A stretch of DNA of 64,000 bases. It comes from an uncultured Bacteroidota bacterium. GTDB taxonomy: Bacteria; Bacteroidota; Rhodothermia; Balneolales; Balneolaceae. Each line of letters opens with the position of its first letter. The stretch's first letter is position 1. Both the position numbers and the translations under genes were made by a program. The notes under the pieces were generated by a model. That model was given only the letters and a program-made list of their open reading frames with translations, was not told the origin of the DNA and did no database searches. The stretch spans positions 1 to 64,000 of the forward strand of contig CAJXOH010000003.1 in the NCBI GenBank assembly GCA_913057895.1, given 5' to 3'. Shown in pieces: positions 53,583-63,236 of this stretch.

Positions 53583-55079
53583 ATGATGTCGAAGCCTGGC
53601 CTCACGCTACGGTCTCTTCTCTCTGACTCGCTTCTATACGGGTTGGGTGCTGTTTTTGCTCGTTTTGTTAACTACCTACTTGTCCCAGTTCACACAAATG
53701 TATTTGCGCCCGAATCTTATATCACCATTGGGCTTGTTTATGCAATGATTGCTTTCTCCCAAGTGGTGTTTTCTTTGGGGATGGAATCAGCCTATATAAA
53801 GTACTCCACTGTTCGTCATGAAGCCGTAAAGGTGTTCCGATCAGGCCAGTGGATGTTGCTCGTTGTAGCAACCCTGCTGGGATCTCTTTTGTTTGGCATT
53901 CAGGTACCTCTATCTGAATGGCTGCGTATCCCAGAGGACGTGACTTCTATCATTATTCCATCGATTGCCCTGATTTTGTGGATGGACACTCTCGCTGTAC
54001 TCCCTATGGCAGACCTACGGGTCACTCAACGCCCAAGGGTTTTTGCAACCTTACGCCTTCTACATGTTGCCCTTAATGTGGGTCTAAATATTTGGCTGCT
54101 TTTGGGACAAGGAATGGGAGTGGAGGCTGTGTTTGTGAGTAATGCCATTGCATCAACGGTCATGGCATTTGTTGCTTGGATTGTCACATGGGAAACGTTT
54201 TCTCAAGGAGCCTGGGACCCTAGATGGGCACAAAAGGCGCTCTCATTCGGATGGCCACTTCTACCAGCTGGCTTGGCACACATCATGAATGAAATGGTGG
54301 ATCGCTTTTTTCTGACCAACATGTCTATCAGTGATGTGGAGCGAATCTATGGTGTTGGAATGACTCCTGAGGCAGTGGCAGGTTTGTATAATGGTGTGTA
54401 CAAACTATCTGTGTTTATGTTGCTGGTTGTGCAAATGTTTCGCCTTGCTTGGCAACCCTTTTTTATGAGACACGGAGATCAAGAGGAGGCACCTGCATTG
54501 TTTGCAAGGGCTTATGTAGGATTATCTCTCGTCAGTGCTTGGGTTATTTTGTGGGTTGGGACCTTTGCCACAGAGATTGCAAGCATTACGATTCCAGGGA
54601 CTACACTTTCTTTGCTAGACCCTGCCTATCTCCCCGCGATCGAGGTTGTCCCTTGGTTGTTACTGGCATACGCACTGTATGGATGGTATATCTATAGTTC
54701 AGTGGGTATATATCTCAAAGGCTCTTCTAGGACGTTGGGGTGGGTTACTGTGATGGGGGCAGGTGTAACCATTGCGATGAACACAGCACTTGTTCCCACC
54801 ATTGGCATGATGGGTTCTGCGGTTGCGACCGTCTCAAGCTATGGCGTAATGGCTTTTGTTCTGTCAATGCGAAGTCAGGCAGCTTACCCTATCCCAACCC
54901 CATGGTGGGTCGGTGTCTTGATGCTTTTGACTGCTTTTCTCGTACCCATGTCCATCCAAGAAGCATGGTTTGGTGAGCTATCAAATCTGATGAAACTCTG
55001 GCTCACGATAGGGGTGTCTGCAGCACTTTTCGTGGTTGGATGGATATACAGCCGACAGACCACTGTTCACAGCCCTTGA
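53583..55079 (+). CDS. Polysaccharide/lipid-linked oligosaccharide flippase (Wzx/MATE-like)
   Basis: A 498-residue membrane protein with about 14 hydrophobic segments. It opens LLSDSLLYGLGAVFARFVNYLLVPVHTNVF, then has SLGMESAYIKY and LSFGWPLLPAGLAHIMNEMVDRFFL, typical of the MOP-superfamily polysaccharide flippases that move O-antigen, capsule or cell-wall lipid intermediates. It starts at the base after the aroQ stop. There is no surrounding polysaccharide cluster, so its substrate is unknown; a housekeeping role is possible. Confidence 0.87.
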   Translation: MMSKPGLTLRSLLSDSLLYGLGAVFARFVNYLLVPVHTNVFAPESYITIGLVYAMIAFSQVVFSLGMESAYIKYSTVRHEAVKVFRSGQWMLLVVATLLGSLLFGIQVPLSEWLRIPEDVTSIIIPSIALILWMDTLAVLPMADLRVTQRPRVFATLRLLHVALNVGLNIWLLLGQGMGVEAVFVSNAIASTVMAFVAWIVTWETFSQGAWDPRWAQKALSFGWPLLPAGLAHIMNEMVDRFFLTNMSISDVERIYGVGMTPEAVAGLYNGVYKLSVFMLLVVQMFRLAWQPFFMRHGDQEEAPALFARAYVGLSLVSAWVILWVGTFATEIASITIPGTTLSLLDPAYLPAIEVVPWLLLAYALYGWYIYSSVGIYLKGSSRTLGWVTVMGAGVTIAMNTALVPTIGMMGSAVATVSSYGVMAFVLSMRSQAAYPIPTPWWVGVLMLLTAFLVPMSIQEAWFGELSNLMKLWLTIGVSAALFVVGWIYSRQTTVHSP

Positions 55080-55118
55080 TTTTTTGTCACTTCAGACACC
55101 TGCAGATAAGACAAAAAA

Positions 55119-55144
55119 AGACCCCATCTGAAAAGATGAGGTCT
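55119..55144. terminator. Bidirectional terminator between flippase and mdh
   Basis: AGACCCCATC and GATGAGGTCT form a 10-bp stem with one mismatch and a 6-nt loop. A seven-base A-run on the left side becomes the T-run for minus-strand mdh. It separates two convergent genes. Confidence 0.8.
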
Positions 55145-55181
55145 AGATGCAAGTAGTAAGGCCTAAGCTTTACGTTTACGG

Positions 55182-56141
55182 TTAAGACGACGTGTCTAGT
55201 GACTCAAAGTCACTCATCACGCGCTTGACATGCTCGACGGATTCGTCTAGCAATGCTTTTTCTTGGTCGTCGAGGTCGACTTCAAGAATTTCTTTGATCC
55301 CGCCGTGTCCTAACTTCACAGGAACACCAACATAGAGATCATGGACTCCATACTCCCCTTTTAACATTGCACAGCACGGGAAAATTCGATTTTGGTCCAA
55401 CAAAATGGCTTCAACCATTTGAGCAGCAGCAGCGCCTGGAGCATACCATGCAGAGGTGCCCATTAAACCAACAATTTCTCCACCCCCAGTTTTGGTTCGC
55501 TCCACAATGGCATCCAGTTTGTCAGCGTCTAGTAGCTGTGTTACAGGAATACCTGCTACAGTCGTATATCTTGGCAGTGGAACCATAGTGTCTCCGTGCC
55601 CTCCCATGAGAAGCGCTTGGATATCCTTAGGGGAGACGTTTAGCTCTTCAGCGATAAACGAACGATAGCGAGCGGTATCTAAAATCCCCGCCATCCCAAC
55701 GACACGATTGCTGTCAAGACCACTATTTGCATAAGAAACATAGGTCATGACATCCAATGGGTTAGAAACAACTATGATCACTGTGTCTGGTGAGTGCTTT
55801 ACAAGTTCCTTTGTCACCGAACTCACAATCTTGGCATTGATCGATAACAAGTCGTCTCTACTCATACCTGGTTTGCGAGGAACGCCTGCCGTGATCACAC
55901 AAACATCAGATCCAGCAGTATCTGCGTAGTCCGTCGTGCCTCGGGTGTAGGTATCAAAAAGATGAATTGGCGAGGATTCCCATTGGTCTAATGCTCGACC
56001 TTTGGAGGGATAAAAGGTTTTATCATCGACCTTACGTTCAATATCAACGAGGACGATTTCTTTTGCGATATCACGCTGTGCTAAGGTAAGTGCTACGGTA
56101 GATCCTACATTTCCACCTGCTCCAACGACGGTTACTTTCAT
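55182..56141 (-). CDS. mdh: Malate dehydrogenase (LDH-like type)
   Basis: The 319-residue NAD-dependent enzyme interconverts malate and oxaloacetate in the TCA cycle. The Rossmann motif is VVGAGGNVGSTVA. VITAGVPRKPGMSRDDLL (substrate-loop arginines), IVVSNPLDVMTY, and MGGHGDTMVPL with the catalytic His are all present. The PRKPGMSR loop favours malate over lactate. A terminator follows; nadK is 20 bp upstream on the same strand. Confidence 0.94.
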   Translation of the reverse strand: MKVTVVGAGGNVGSTVALTLAQRDIAKEIVLVDIERKVDDKTFYPSKGRALDQWESSPIHLFDTYTRGTTDYADTAGSDVCVITAGVPRKPGMSRDDLLSINAKIVSSVTKELVKHSPDTVIIVVSNPLDVMTYVSYANSGLDSNRVVGMAGILDTARYRSFIAEELNVSPKDIQALLMGGHGDTMVPLPRYTTVAGIPVTQLLDADKLDAIVERTKTGGGEIVGLMGTSAWYAPGAAAAQMVEAILLDQNRIFPCCAMLKGEYGVHDLYVGVPVKLGHGGIKEILEVDLDDQEKALLDESVEHVKRVMSDFESLDTSS

Positions 56142-56161
56142 GAGTCTTTTTTGGTTTTGAC

Positions 56162-57070
56162 TTATCGATTACGAAGATCCTTTCCCCACATGAGCTTATC
56201 TCGGAGATTCTCAAAGTAATCATCCCCTTCCAAGCGGAGAAATTCCACCCATTGATCCGACTGTTTTACTCGAAAAATGGACGATTCAAAAGTACGAGAT
56301 TCGAGTACTCCATCATAGGAAAATAGCAACTCATCAGGCTTCTCTTGTACGTGAAGTTCAAGCTCAGTGTCTGAAGGTAAGACCAAGGGTCGAGTTGTAA
56401 GCGTGTGTGGATTGATTGGTGTGACGACCATCACTGGAGTGCCAGGATAGACAATTGGACCTCCAGAGGAGAGATTATAGGCTGTGGATCCAGTTGGAGA
56501 GGCTACAAGTAGGCCGTCGGCCCAATAATCATTGACATGCCGTCCACCATAAGAGGCAGAAATCCCAATGAGATTGATTCGATCCTTTTTTGTGAATGAA
56601 AACTCGTTGAGTGCGTACGCTTTGTCTCCATTAGGCAATGATGCTTCCAAAAAGTAGCGGCGATCTTTGTGGGCATTTCCTTGAAGTACCTGTGGGAGTG
56701 CGCTGTCCAATTCTTTTGCTTGAATGTGAGCCAAGAAACCGAGATTGCCTGCATGAATACCAAGAATGGGGATTCCGGTTCCACGTACCCAGTTTGCGGC
56801 CAACAACATTGTTCCGTCGCCACCGATTGTGCAAACGAGCGTAGACCCCTCCAAGGCTTCCTCTGGTGTACCTCTCAGCGTGACCGATTCATATGCCTTA
56901 GTAAGGTCACGTAAGGTCTCCCCATCCTCCACCTCGAAAGCAGAGAGGGGGATATGAGTCTGCACTTGAACGCCATGATTTTGCGTCCACTCTAAAAACG
57001 TACGTAACACCTCACAAAAGTTGGCTCTGCTTTGCTTGGCGAATAATGTGATGACCGTCGGTTCGCTCAT
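56162..57070 (-). CDS. nadK: NAD kinase
   Basis: The 302-residue enzyme phosphorylates NAD to NADP. The GGDGT motif is in VCTIGGDGTMLLAAN, followed by GIHAGNLGFLA, DGLLVASPTGSTAYNLSSGGPIV and VVTPINPHTL. It overlaps the ddl gene by 4 bp (ATGA), suggesting co-translation. Confidence 0.95.
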   Translation of the reverse strand: MSEPTVITLFAKQSRANFCEVLRTFLEWTQNHGVQVQTHIPLSAFEVEDGETLRDLTKAYESVTLRGTPEEALEGSTLVCTIGGDGTMLLAANWVRGTGIPILGIHAGNLGFLAHIQAKELDSALPQVLQGNAHKDRRYFLEASLPNGDKAYALNEFSFTKKDRINLIGISASYGGRHVNDYWADGLLVASPTGSTAYNLSSGGPIVYPGTPVMVVTPINPHTLTTRPLVLPSDTELELHVQEKPDELLFSYDGVLESRTFESSIFRVKQSDQWVEFLRLEGDDYFENLRDKLMWGKDLRNR

Positions 57071-58395
57071 GAGCCTGAATATTGTTTCAAGAGGTTTGAT
57101 TCGAATGGTTTTTGCCGACCAATACGGGCACCCATCTCCTGTTTCGCCACGACCATAGCATCGTCTAAAAGTTCAGGAAAGGATACTCCAGATTCCTGCC
57201 AGAGATAGAACGAGAGAGACCCGGGAATGGTATTGCATTCGTTAAAGTAAAGCTCTTTTAGCATCCCCTCTTTTGTGGTTTTTAGGATGAAGTCAAATCG
57301 AACTACACCCGAGGTATCAAACGCTTCTGCAAGAGTTACAGCCGCCTCTTGGATTCGTTGAGTCCAAGCCTGTTCAATCGGCGCAGGTAAAAGTCGCTTT
57401 AGTGACGCCATGCCGCTGCCATCTATGTCGTTGGAGGTCCCTAGTTTCCCCTGTTCATGACTATGTTTAGCACCAGCCGAGAACCCTTTTTGTCCAAAAG
57501 ACCCCTGTTTTGACCCACTAGAAGTGCCAAATTTTGCTCCAGTGGCTCCTCCATCCTGATTCATATACTTGTCCTCAAAACTCAAGGCACCATCGGAGGC
57601 TATCGGCTGCTCACAAGCCGAGGCTTCGTAAGACCCATCCGCTCGTTTACGCACAGAACAATTGATTTCAATCATAGGGGATAGACGTTCTTCAAAAACA
57701 AGACGATCATCGTACTGAAACCCTCGTTCTACAGCTTCTTTCAGTTGATTTGAGGTAGTTGTCACACGTTCTACGCCAATACTACTGCCCAAGCGAGCGG
57801 GCTTCAAAATAACGTCCTTACCAAGGGCTACGATCTTCTCCTCACACAATTCCGGAGCAGTTATCCACTCCTTTTCGGACAGGGTTACCCCTTTTGCGAC
57901 GGAAAAGGACTCTGGAGTAGCATGAGTCATTGCTATGGCACGTGCTTTTGATTTGTCTTGGGCTAGAGAAGCACTCATCGATCCTGAGCCTACAAATGGT
58001 ATGGCTAGTGATTCAAGATAGCCTTGCCAAGACCCTCCTTCTCCATCTCCTCCATGAAAGGCTAACACAGCAACATCCAATGCGATATCAAGATCTGATG
58101 CGCCAAAGAGCCCCTTTTTGGCTCGCTCTTGGACCAAAATCCCCCCCTTGGTAGCGTCTTTACGCAACCGGGCACGAATGCACCCTTTTGGGAGTATCTT
58201 CTTTGTATAACTATGGATGTTCCACAACGGATCCCCAGTCCAAAGTTGCCCTGACTTATCTACATACCCAAGAGATACATGGGTGTGGTGCTCCAGCAGG
58301 GCATGTCCCACCTGCAACCCTGTAAGTATAGAGACCTCGTGCTCCGGAGAAGGAGCACCGAACAGGACTAGAATATGGCGGGGAGGAAATGACAT
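57067..58395 (-). CDS. ddl: D-alanine-D-alanine ligase with an insert in the omega-loop region
   Basis: The ATP-grasp enzyme makes D-Ala-D-Ala for peptidoglycan. Markers are VLFGAPSPEHEVSILTG, LAFHGGDGEGGSWQGYLE, KPARLGSSIGV and RFDFIL...NECNTIPGS. At 442 residues it is longer than the usual 310-370. About 45 Gly/Ser/Lys/Gln-rich residues (ATGAKFGTSSGSKQGSFG onward) are inserted between SFEDKYM and GMASLKRLLPA, where the family has the active-site omega loop. The frame is intact. The rest looks functional. Confidence 0.92.
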   Translation of the reverse strand: MSFPPRHILVLFGAPSPEHEVSILTGLQVGHALLEHHTHVSLGYVDKSGQLWTGDPLWNIHSYTKKILPKGCIRARLRKDATKGGILVQERAKKGLFGASDLDIALDVAVLAFHGGDGEGGSWQGYLESLAIPFVGSGSMSASLAQDKSKARAIAMTHATPESFSVAKGVTLSEKEWITAPELCEEKIVALGKDVILKPARLGSSIGVERVTTTSNQLKEAVERGFQYDDRLVFEERLSPMIEINCSVRKRADGSYEASACEQPIASDGALSFEDKYMNQDGGATGAKFGTSSGSKQGSFGQKGFSAGAKHSHEQGKLGTSNDIDGSGMASLKRLLPAPIEQAWTQRIQEAAVTLAEAFDTSGVVRFDFILKTTKEGMLKELYFNECNTIPGSLSFYLWQESGVSFPELLDDAMVVAKQEMGARIGRQKPFESNLLKQYSGS

Positions 58396-58438
58396 AGCAA
58401 TCGGGTTTCAAACATCCCGAACACCCCGAGTCAAACGA

Positions 58439-61267
58439 TTATTTACTTAAGTACAGATTTTTGAATTCGTAAGGCTTCCGGAAGTGCTCATCTTCAAAGT
58501 TATCCATAAAATAGATGCTTTCACCAGTGGATTTCATTTCTGGTCCAAGCTCTTTTTTGACTTCGGGGAATTTATCGAACGGGAACACAGGCTCTTTAAT
58601 CGCCCAACCCTCAAGTTTAGACGTTAAATCAAACTCCTTAAGCTTCGCACCGAGCATCACTTTAACACCCACCATTGCTTCGGGTCGATCGTGAGCTTTG
58701 GCTAAGAAAGGTATCGTTCGTGTCGAGCGTGGATTCGCTTCTAGGACGTAAACATCTTCACCTTTTACCGCATATTGAACATTCAGAAATCCAACAATAT
58801 TCATCGCTTTGGCGATACGCTTTTGATAATCACGAAGTGTCGAAAGAACTCCATCACTAAGAGTGTAGGTTGGAATTACGGCTGTAGAATCACCAGAATG
58901 GACACCTGCAGGTTCAATGTGCTGCATAATACCACTCTCGTGAAGCTCCTCTCCATCAAAAACAGAGTCAAAATCGACTTCAACCGCTTGCTCTAAATAT
59001 CGATCAATCAAAAAGTCATTCTCTGGGTGTGTTTTGAGAATGGTATCCACATACCTACGCAATTCATCTTCCTTGACAGCAATCCGCATTCCTTGGCCAC
59101 CAAGTACGTAGCTTGGACGGATCAATACCGGATACCCAATCTCCTCGGCAATGGTAATCGCATCTTCGACGCTACGTGCAGCTCCATATTTTGGAAAAGG
59201 AATATCTAGTTTGGTCAAAAATTTGGTGAATTCACCTCGATCTTCTGCAAAATCAATCCACTCAAACTCTGTTCCAAAGATGTGGATACCTGCTTCTTTA
59301 AATCGCTTGCCTAGTTTAAGAGCTGTTTGTCCTCCCACTTGAAGGATAACCCCTTTGGGCTGCTCAAAATCGATAATATCCATCACTCGTTCCCAAAAAA
59401 TAGGTTCGAAGTAGAGTTTATCGGCAACATCGAAATCGGTAGAGACTGTTTCGGGATTGCAGTTAATCATAATAGCCTCATACCCCATCTCCTTTGCGGC
59501 CAAAACGGCGTGCACACAGGAATAATCAAACTCAATGCCTTGACCTATTCTGTTGGGTCCACTCCCAAGAATCACCACCTTTTCACGGTCGGTTTTGACG
59601 CTCTCATTTTCCCCTTCATAGGTTGAATAGTAATATGGAGTTTGTGCAGGGAATTCTCCTGCACAGGTATCAACCATCTTAAAAACAGGGGTCAGTTTCT
59701 GGGTTTTACGTTTCTCTCGAACCTGATCTTCGTGGACAGTGTCGCCACCTTTGCTTAGCAACCAAGCAATTTGAACGTCAGAAAATCCATGCTGCTTGAG
59801 CTCTAGGAGCTCGTCATAGGTGATCGTCTCAAGTGTTTTTCCCTCTGCTTTATTCTCAAGCGTTACCAAGGTTTGTATTTGCGAGATAAACCAAGGATCA
59901 AACTTGGTGATATCTTGAATTTCTTCAACGGAGGCTCCTAGCTTACACGCATTGCGAATTTGAAGTGTTCGATCCCAAAATGGGTGCTTTAGACGGTGAG
60001 ACACTTCTCGAGGATCAAGCTCCTCGTAGCCATCTGCTCCTAAACCGGCGCGACCAATTTCTAGAGACTGCCACGCCTTGTTTAGTGCCTCCGTAAATGT
60101 TCGACCAATGGCCATAGCCTCACCCACTGCCTTCATTTGAGTAGAGAGTGTTTCATCTACGCCAGGGAACTTGTCGAAATTAAAACGGGGAGATTTGACA
60201 ACAACGTAGTCAATCGATGGCTCAAAACACGCAGAAGAAACTCCTGTAATGGGGTTGGGAAGCTCGTCTAATGTATATCCAATGGCTAACTTTGTCGCAA
60301 TTTTTGCAATCGGGTACCCAGTAGCTTTTGATGCTAGTGCTGAGGAACGACTTACCCTTGGGTTGATCTCAATGGCGACCAATGTTTCGTTGTCGGGACT
60401 CACGGCAAACTGCACATTACAACCACCTGCAAAGGTTCCTATCGAGCGCATCATTTTGATCGCTGCATCGCGGAGCCGTTGATATGTTTTGTCTGGAAGG
60501 GTCTGCGTAGGTGCAACTGTGACGGAGTCTCCAGTATGAACCCCCATAGGATCAACGTTTTCGATAGAACAGATAATCACCACATTGTCATTTGCATCAC
60601 GCAGCAGCTCGAGCTCATATTCCTTCCACCCCACAATGGATTCTTCGATCAAGACCTGATGCACTGGACTCAGTTCAAGCCCGCGAAGCACCTTGCGCTC
60701 GAGCTCATCGGCTGTCCAGACGATGCCGCCGCCGGTGCCGCCGAGCGTAAAGGATGGACGTATGACAATGGGAAGGCCTCCAAGCTCTTCGACAATCTCT
60801 TTGGCGTCAAGCAATGACTCGGCGGTGCGGCTGCGGCACTGCGTGATGCCGATGTCCTCCATCAAATTTCTGAATAGCTGACGATCTTCCGTGATATTTA
60901 CCGCATCCATATCAACGCCGATGACGGCGATATTTTCTTTCTCCCAGTATCCATCAAGGTAAAGTTCACGAGCTAGGTTCAGGGCGGTCTGACCACCCAT
61001 TGTTGGCAATACAGCATCGGGGCGTTCTTTCTCAACAATTTCCTTGATTGAGGCTGGAGTGAGGGGCTGGAGGTAAATGGCATCCGCCATCATTGGATCT
61101 GTCATGATGGTCGCTGGATTACTATTTATCAAAACCACTTCATACCCTTCCTCGCGAAGAGATTTACATGCTTGGGTCCCTGAATAATCAAATTCACAGG
61201 CTTGTCCAATTACAATAGGGCCAGAGCCTATAATCAGAATCTTATGGATATCGTCGCGTTTTGGCAT
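58439..61267 (-). CDS. carB: Carbamoyl-phosphate synthase large subunit, without MGS-like domain
   Basis: A 942-residue enzyme with two ATP-grasp halves (first half [17 protein letters not shown]; second half [17 protein letters not shown]). It makes carbamoyl phosphate for arginine and pyrimidines. The familiar approx. 1070-residue form ends in an MGS-like allosteric domain. This one stops at FKNLYLSK just after the second synthetase half, followed by a normal intergenic region. I see no frameshifted continuation downstream, so this is probably a natural short form, as I believe occurs in other Bacteroidota. It lies 64 bp after carA. Confidence 0.95.
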   Translation of the reverse strand: MPKRDDIHKILIIGSGPIVIGQACEFDYSGTQACKSLREEGYEVVLINSNPATIMTDPMMADAIYLQPLTPASIKEIVEKERPDAVLPTMGGQTALNLARELYLDGYWEKENIAVIGVDMDAVNITEDRQLFRNLMEDIGITQCRSRTAESLLDAKEIVEELGGLPIVIRPSFTLGGTGGGIVWTADELERKVLRGLELSPVHQVLIEESIVGWKEYELELLRDANDNVVIICSIENVDPMGVHTGDSVTVAPTQTLPDKTYQRLRDAAIKMMRSIGTFAGGCNVQFAVSPDNETLVAIEINPRVSRSSALASKATGYPIAKIATKLAIGYTLDELPNPITGVSSACFEPSIDYVVVKSPRFNFDKFPGVDETLSTQMKAVGEAMAIGRTFTEALNKAWQSLEIGRAGLGADGYEELDPREVSHRLKHPFWDRTLQIRNACKLGASVEEIQDITKFDPWFISQIQTLVTLENKAEGKTLETITYDELLELKQHGFSDVQIAWLLSKGGDTVHEDQVREKRKTQKLTPVFKMVDTCAGEFPAQTPYYYSTYEGENESVKTDREKVVILGSGPNRIGQGIEFDYSCVHAVLAAKEMGYEAIMINCNPETVSTDFDVADKLYFEPIFWERVMDIIDFEQPKGVILQVGGQTALKLGKRFKEAGIHIFGTEFEWIDFAEDRGEFTKFLTKLDIPFPKYGAARSVEDAITIAEEIGYPVLIRPSYVLGGQGMRIAVKEDELRRYVDTILKTHPENDFLIDRYLEQAVEVDFDSVFDGEELHESGIMQHIEPAGVHSGDSTAVIPTYTLSDGVLSTLRDYQKRIAKAMNIVGFLNVQYAVKGEDVYVLEANPRSTRTIPFLAKAHDRPEAMVGVKVMLGAKLKEFDLTSKLEGWAIKEPVFPFDKFPEVKKELGPEMKSTGESIYFMDNFEDEHFRKPYEFKNLYLSK

Positions 61268-61331
61268 GAGGTAGGGTGCGTTAAAGTCTCAGGTGGAGTT
61301 GGGTGATTGAAGCGGTTAACTACGGGTTTAA

Positions 61332-62444
61332 TTAGGATGATGCAGCGAGGTCCTTGACAAATTCGTCAAACAAATATCGACTATCATGTGGACCCGGTGA
61401 TGCCTCTGGGTGGTATTGAATACAAAATCCTGTGAAATCTTTAAAGCGTAGCCCCTCAATAGAGCCATCATTAAGATTTTTATGGGTAACAGTAGCCACT
61501 TTTTCGATGTGAGCATCTTCTTTGACAGCAAAACCATGGTTTTGTGTCGTGATCTCCACAAGCTTAGTAGAAAGGTTTTGCACAGGTTGATTTGCACCAC
61601 GATGACCTACAAACATCTTGTCAACGGCGCATCCTTCCGATAAAGCCATCAGTTGATGGCCTAAGCAGATGCCAAATAATGGTTTGCTCTCTTTTTTGGC
61701 CCACTCGAGAATGGGGGCTGCAAAGGGAGCTGTTGCATTTGGATCACCAGGCCCATTACTCAAAAAGACACCATCTGGATTCCATTCTTTCACATCTTCA
61801 AGGGGTGCTTGTGCAGGAAAAACTCGGAGTGAACACCCTCTGGCACGTAATTGATCAAGGATTGTTTTCTTGACACCATAATCCATAACAGCCACTTTAT
61901 ACACGGATTCACCTTCTGCGGGAAAGGATTGCGCTTCAGTACGTGTCACATGTTGAGATAGCTCAAGCCCCGCCATGGAAGGCCACTCCTTAGCCTTGGC
62001 AACAAGCTCTTCATCGGATACATTTTCGGTTGAAATCACAGCATTCATGACCCCTTTTTCGCGAATATGTTTCACAAGTTGGCGTGTATCGATGCCTTGA
62101 ATACCTGTGAGCTGGTGTGTTTCCATGTACTCACGCAAGCTTGCATCCGCAGACGGATTGCTGTAACGCTCTGTAAAGGATCGAATGATTAATCCAGAGA
62201 TCATCACTTTTGCCGCCTCATCATCCTCAGCAGAGGTACCGTAATTCCCAATATGTGGATAGGTCATGACCATAAGTTGGCCAAAGTAGCTTGGGTCCGT
62301 AAAGATTTCCTGATATCCCGTCATGCTTGTGTTGAAACAACACTCACCCCCCACGGATCCTGGAACACCAATTGCATGTCCATAAAAGATGAGGCCATCT
62401 GAAAGAGCAAGCCTTGCCGAATACTGTTTCGGTGTATTAGTCAT
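61332..62444 (-). CDS. carA: Carbamoyl-phosphate synthase small (glutaminase) subunit
   Basis: A 370-residue class I glutamine amidotransferase that supplies ammonia to CarB. The N-terminal domain opens with LSDGLIFYGHAIG, then NTSMTGYQEIFTDPSY. The catalytic Cys is in FGICLGHQLMAL, with His-Glu in YHPEASPGPHDS. ATG 62444 is preferred to TTG 62468. It is upstream of carB on the same strand. Confidence 0.95.
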   Translation of the reverse strand: MTNTPKQYSARLALSDGLIFYGHAIGVPGSVGGECCFNTSMTGYQEIFTDPSYFGQLMVMTYPHIGNYGTSAEDDEAAKVMISGLIIRSFTERYSNPSADASLREYMETHQLTGIQGIDTRQLVKHIREKGVMNAVISTENVSDEELVAKAKEWPSMAGLELSQHVTRTEAQSFPAEGESVYKVAVMDYGVKKTILDQLRARGCSLRVFPAQAPLEDVKEWNPDGVFLSNGPGDPNATAPFAAPILEWAKKESKPLFGICLGHQLMALSEGCAVDKMFVGHRGANQPVQNLSTKLVEITTQNHGFAVKEDAHIEKVATVTHKNLNDGSIEGLRFKDFTGFCIQYHPEASPGPHDSRYLFDEFVKDLAASS

Positions 62445-62528
62445 ATCGATAAGTCTGTAGAGGGTCAAGCAAGTGATTGTGAACTAGACACTTGCAATGA
62501 TGATGGATGCTAAAAAAAACCAAAAAAA

Positions 62529-62554
62529 ATCCGACTACGGAACCCGCGTCGGAT
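62529..62554 (-). terminator. Terminator before carA (minus strand)
   Basis: ATCCGAC and GTCGGAT form a perfect 7-bp stem with a 12-nt loop, and the adjoining plus-strand A-runs (62510-62529) give a T-run on the minus strand. It probably ends the transcript of the small membrane protein gene. Confidence 0.65.
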
Positions 62555-62648
62555 GGGAAAGAGAACGATTTGGAAGTCGGTCGCTTGTAGCTTTGCATAA
62601 AATCAAATGTACACAAAATTGGTCATACACTCAACCAACAAATGTCAA

Positions 62649-62984
62649 TTATGGAGCGATTTTTCCCCGAAGTTCTTTTCCAAACCAAGCTGAGCTTGCA
62701 GTTAAGATTCCGCCGACTAGTCCTGCGAGAATGAGAGATACCCATGGCGCCTCAATCCCGGTGAATAGGGTGGAGAGTCGCTCACTCAAGATGAATTCGT
62801 TTTGCATGGATGTAATCAGGCTTTGGCCTGTCCACACGATGAAACCTACGGACAAACCAACTGGAAAGACCCAAGATGGTTGTCGCCAAATCCCAATGAT
62901 GAGTCCTGCTAGAATAAGACTCCACCAAGGTAAAAACAGGGTAAAAAACCATGTCAAAGCAATAAAATAGAGCCAGTTCTTCAT
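62649..62984 (-). CDS. Small hypothetical membrane protein
   Basis: A protein of 111 residues (127 if ATG 63032 is used) with three or four hydrophobic segments: LYFIALTWFFTLFLPWWSLILAGLIIGI, VFPVGLSVGFIVWTG and VSLILAGLVGGILTASSAWF. It has no recognisable domain. I prefer this frame to the opposite-strand frame because its hydrophobic pattern is coherent and a terminator follows it. The start is unsure; neither ATG has a strong ribosome-binding site. Confidence 0.6.
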   Translation of the reverse strand: MKNWLYFIALTWFFTLFLPWWSLILAGLIIGIWRQPSWVFPVGLSVGFIVWTGQSLITSMQNEFILSERLSTLFTGIEAPWVSLILAGLVGGILTASSAWFGKELRGKIAP

Positions 62985-63084
62985 AGGGTGAAAGACATTT
63001 AGGGTCCAAGACGTGCTATTTGACACGTTCATTTGTGTACGATTCAGAAGGTATCATTCGTACTCGTTACACACCAATAGCACA

Positions 63085-63105
63085 TATTTGATAGTATATC
63101 AAATA
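63085..63105. promoter_or_regulatory. 21-bp palindrome in the divergent region before the E2 gene
   Basis: TATTTGATA and TATCAAATA form perfect 9-bp arms around a 3-nt centre. A further nested inverted repeat follows (AGAACT at about 63109 with AGTTCT, enclosing AAATC/GATTT). The site lies between the small membrane protein and the E2 gene and is a candidate operator for either. Confidence 0.4.
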
Positions 63106-63236
63106 ATGAGAACTTTTAAATCAAGTCGATTTGTGAGTTCTAGTGGTACTTCTCGCAAATTAGCGCACATATTTTATACAATACGTTAACTAGTACGGTC
63201 CAAACGTTTAATCGAGTAAGCTTACAATGGCAAAAG

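Noticed and set aside
58439-61267. carB as a truncated pseudogene
   Set aside because: The stop lies just after the natural end of the second synthetase half, the frame is otherwise intact, and I believe short CarB forms occur in this phylum.
62497-62970. Plus-strand 157-codon frame opposite the small membrane protein
   Set aside because: It begins in the terminator A-run, has no domain-like pattern, and mirrors a minus-strand frame with coherent membrane segments.
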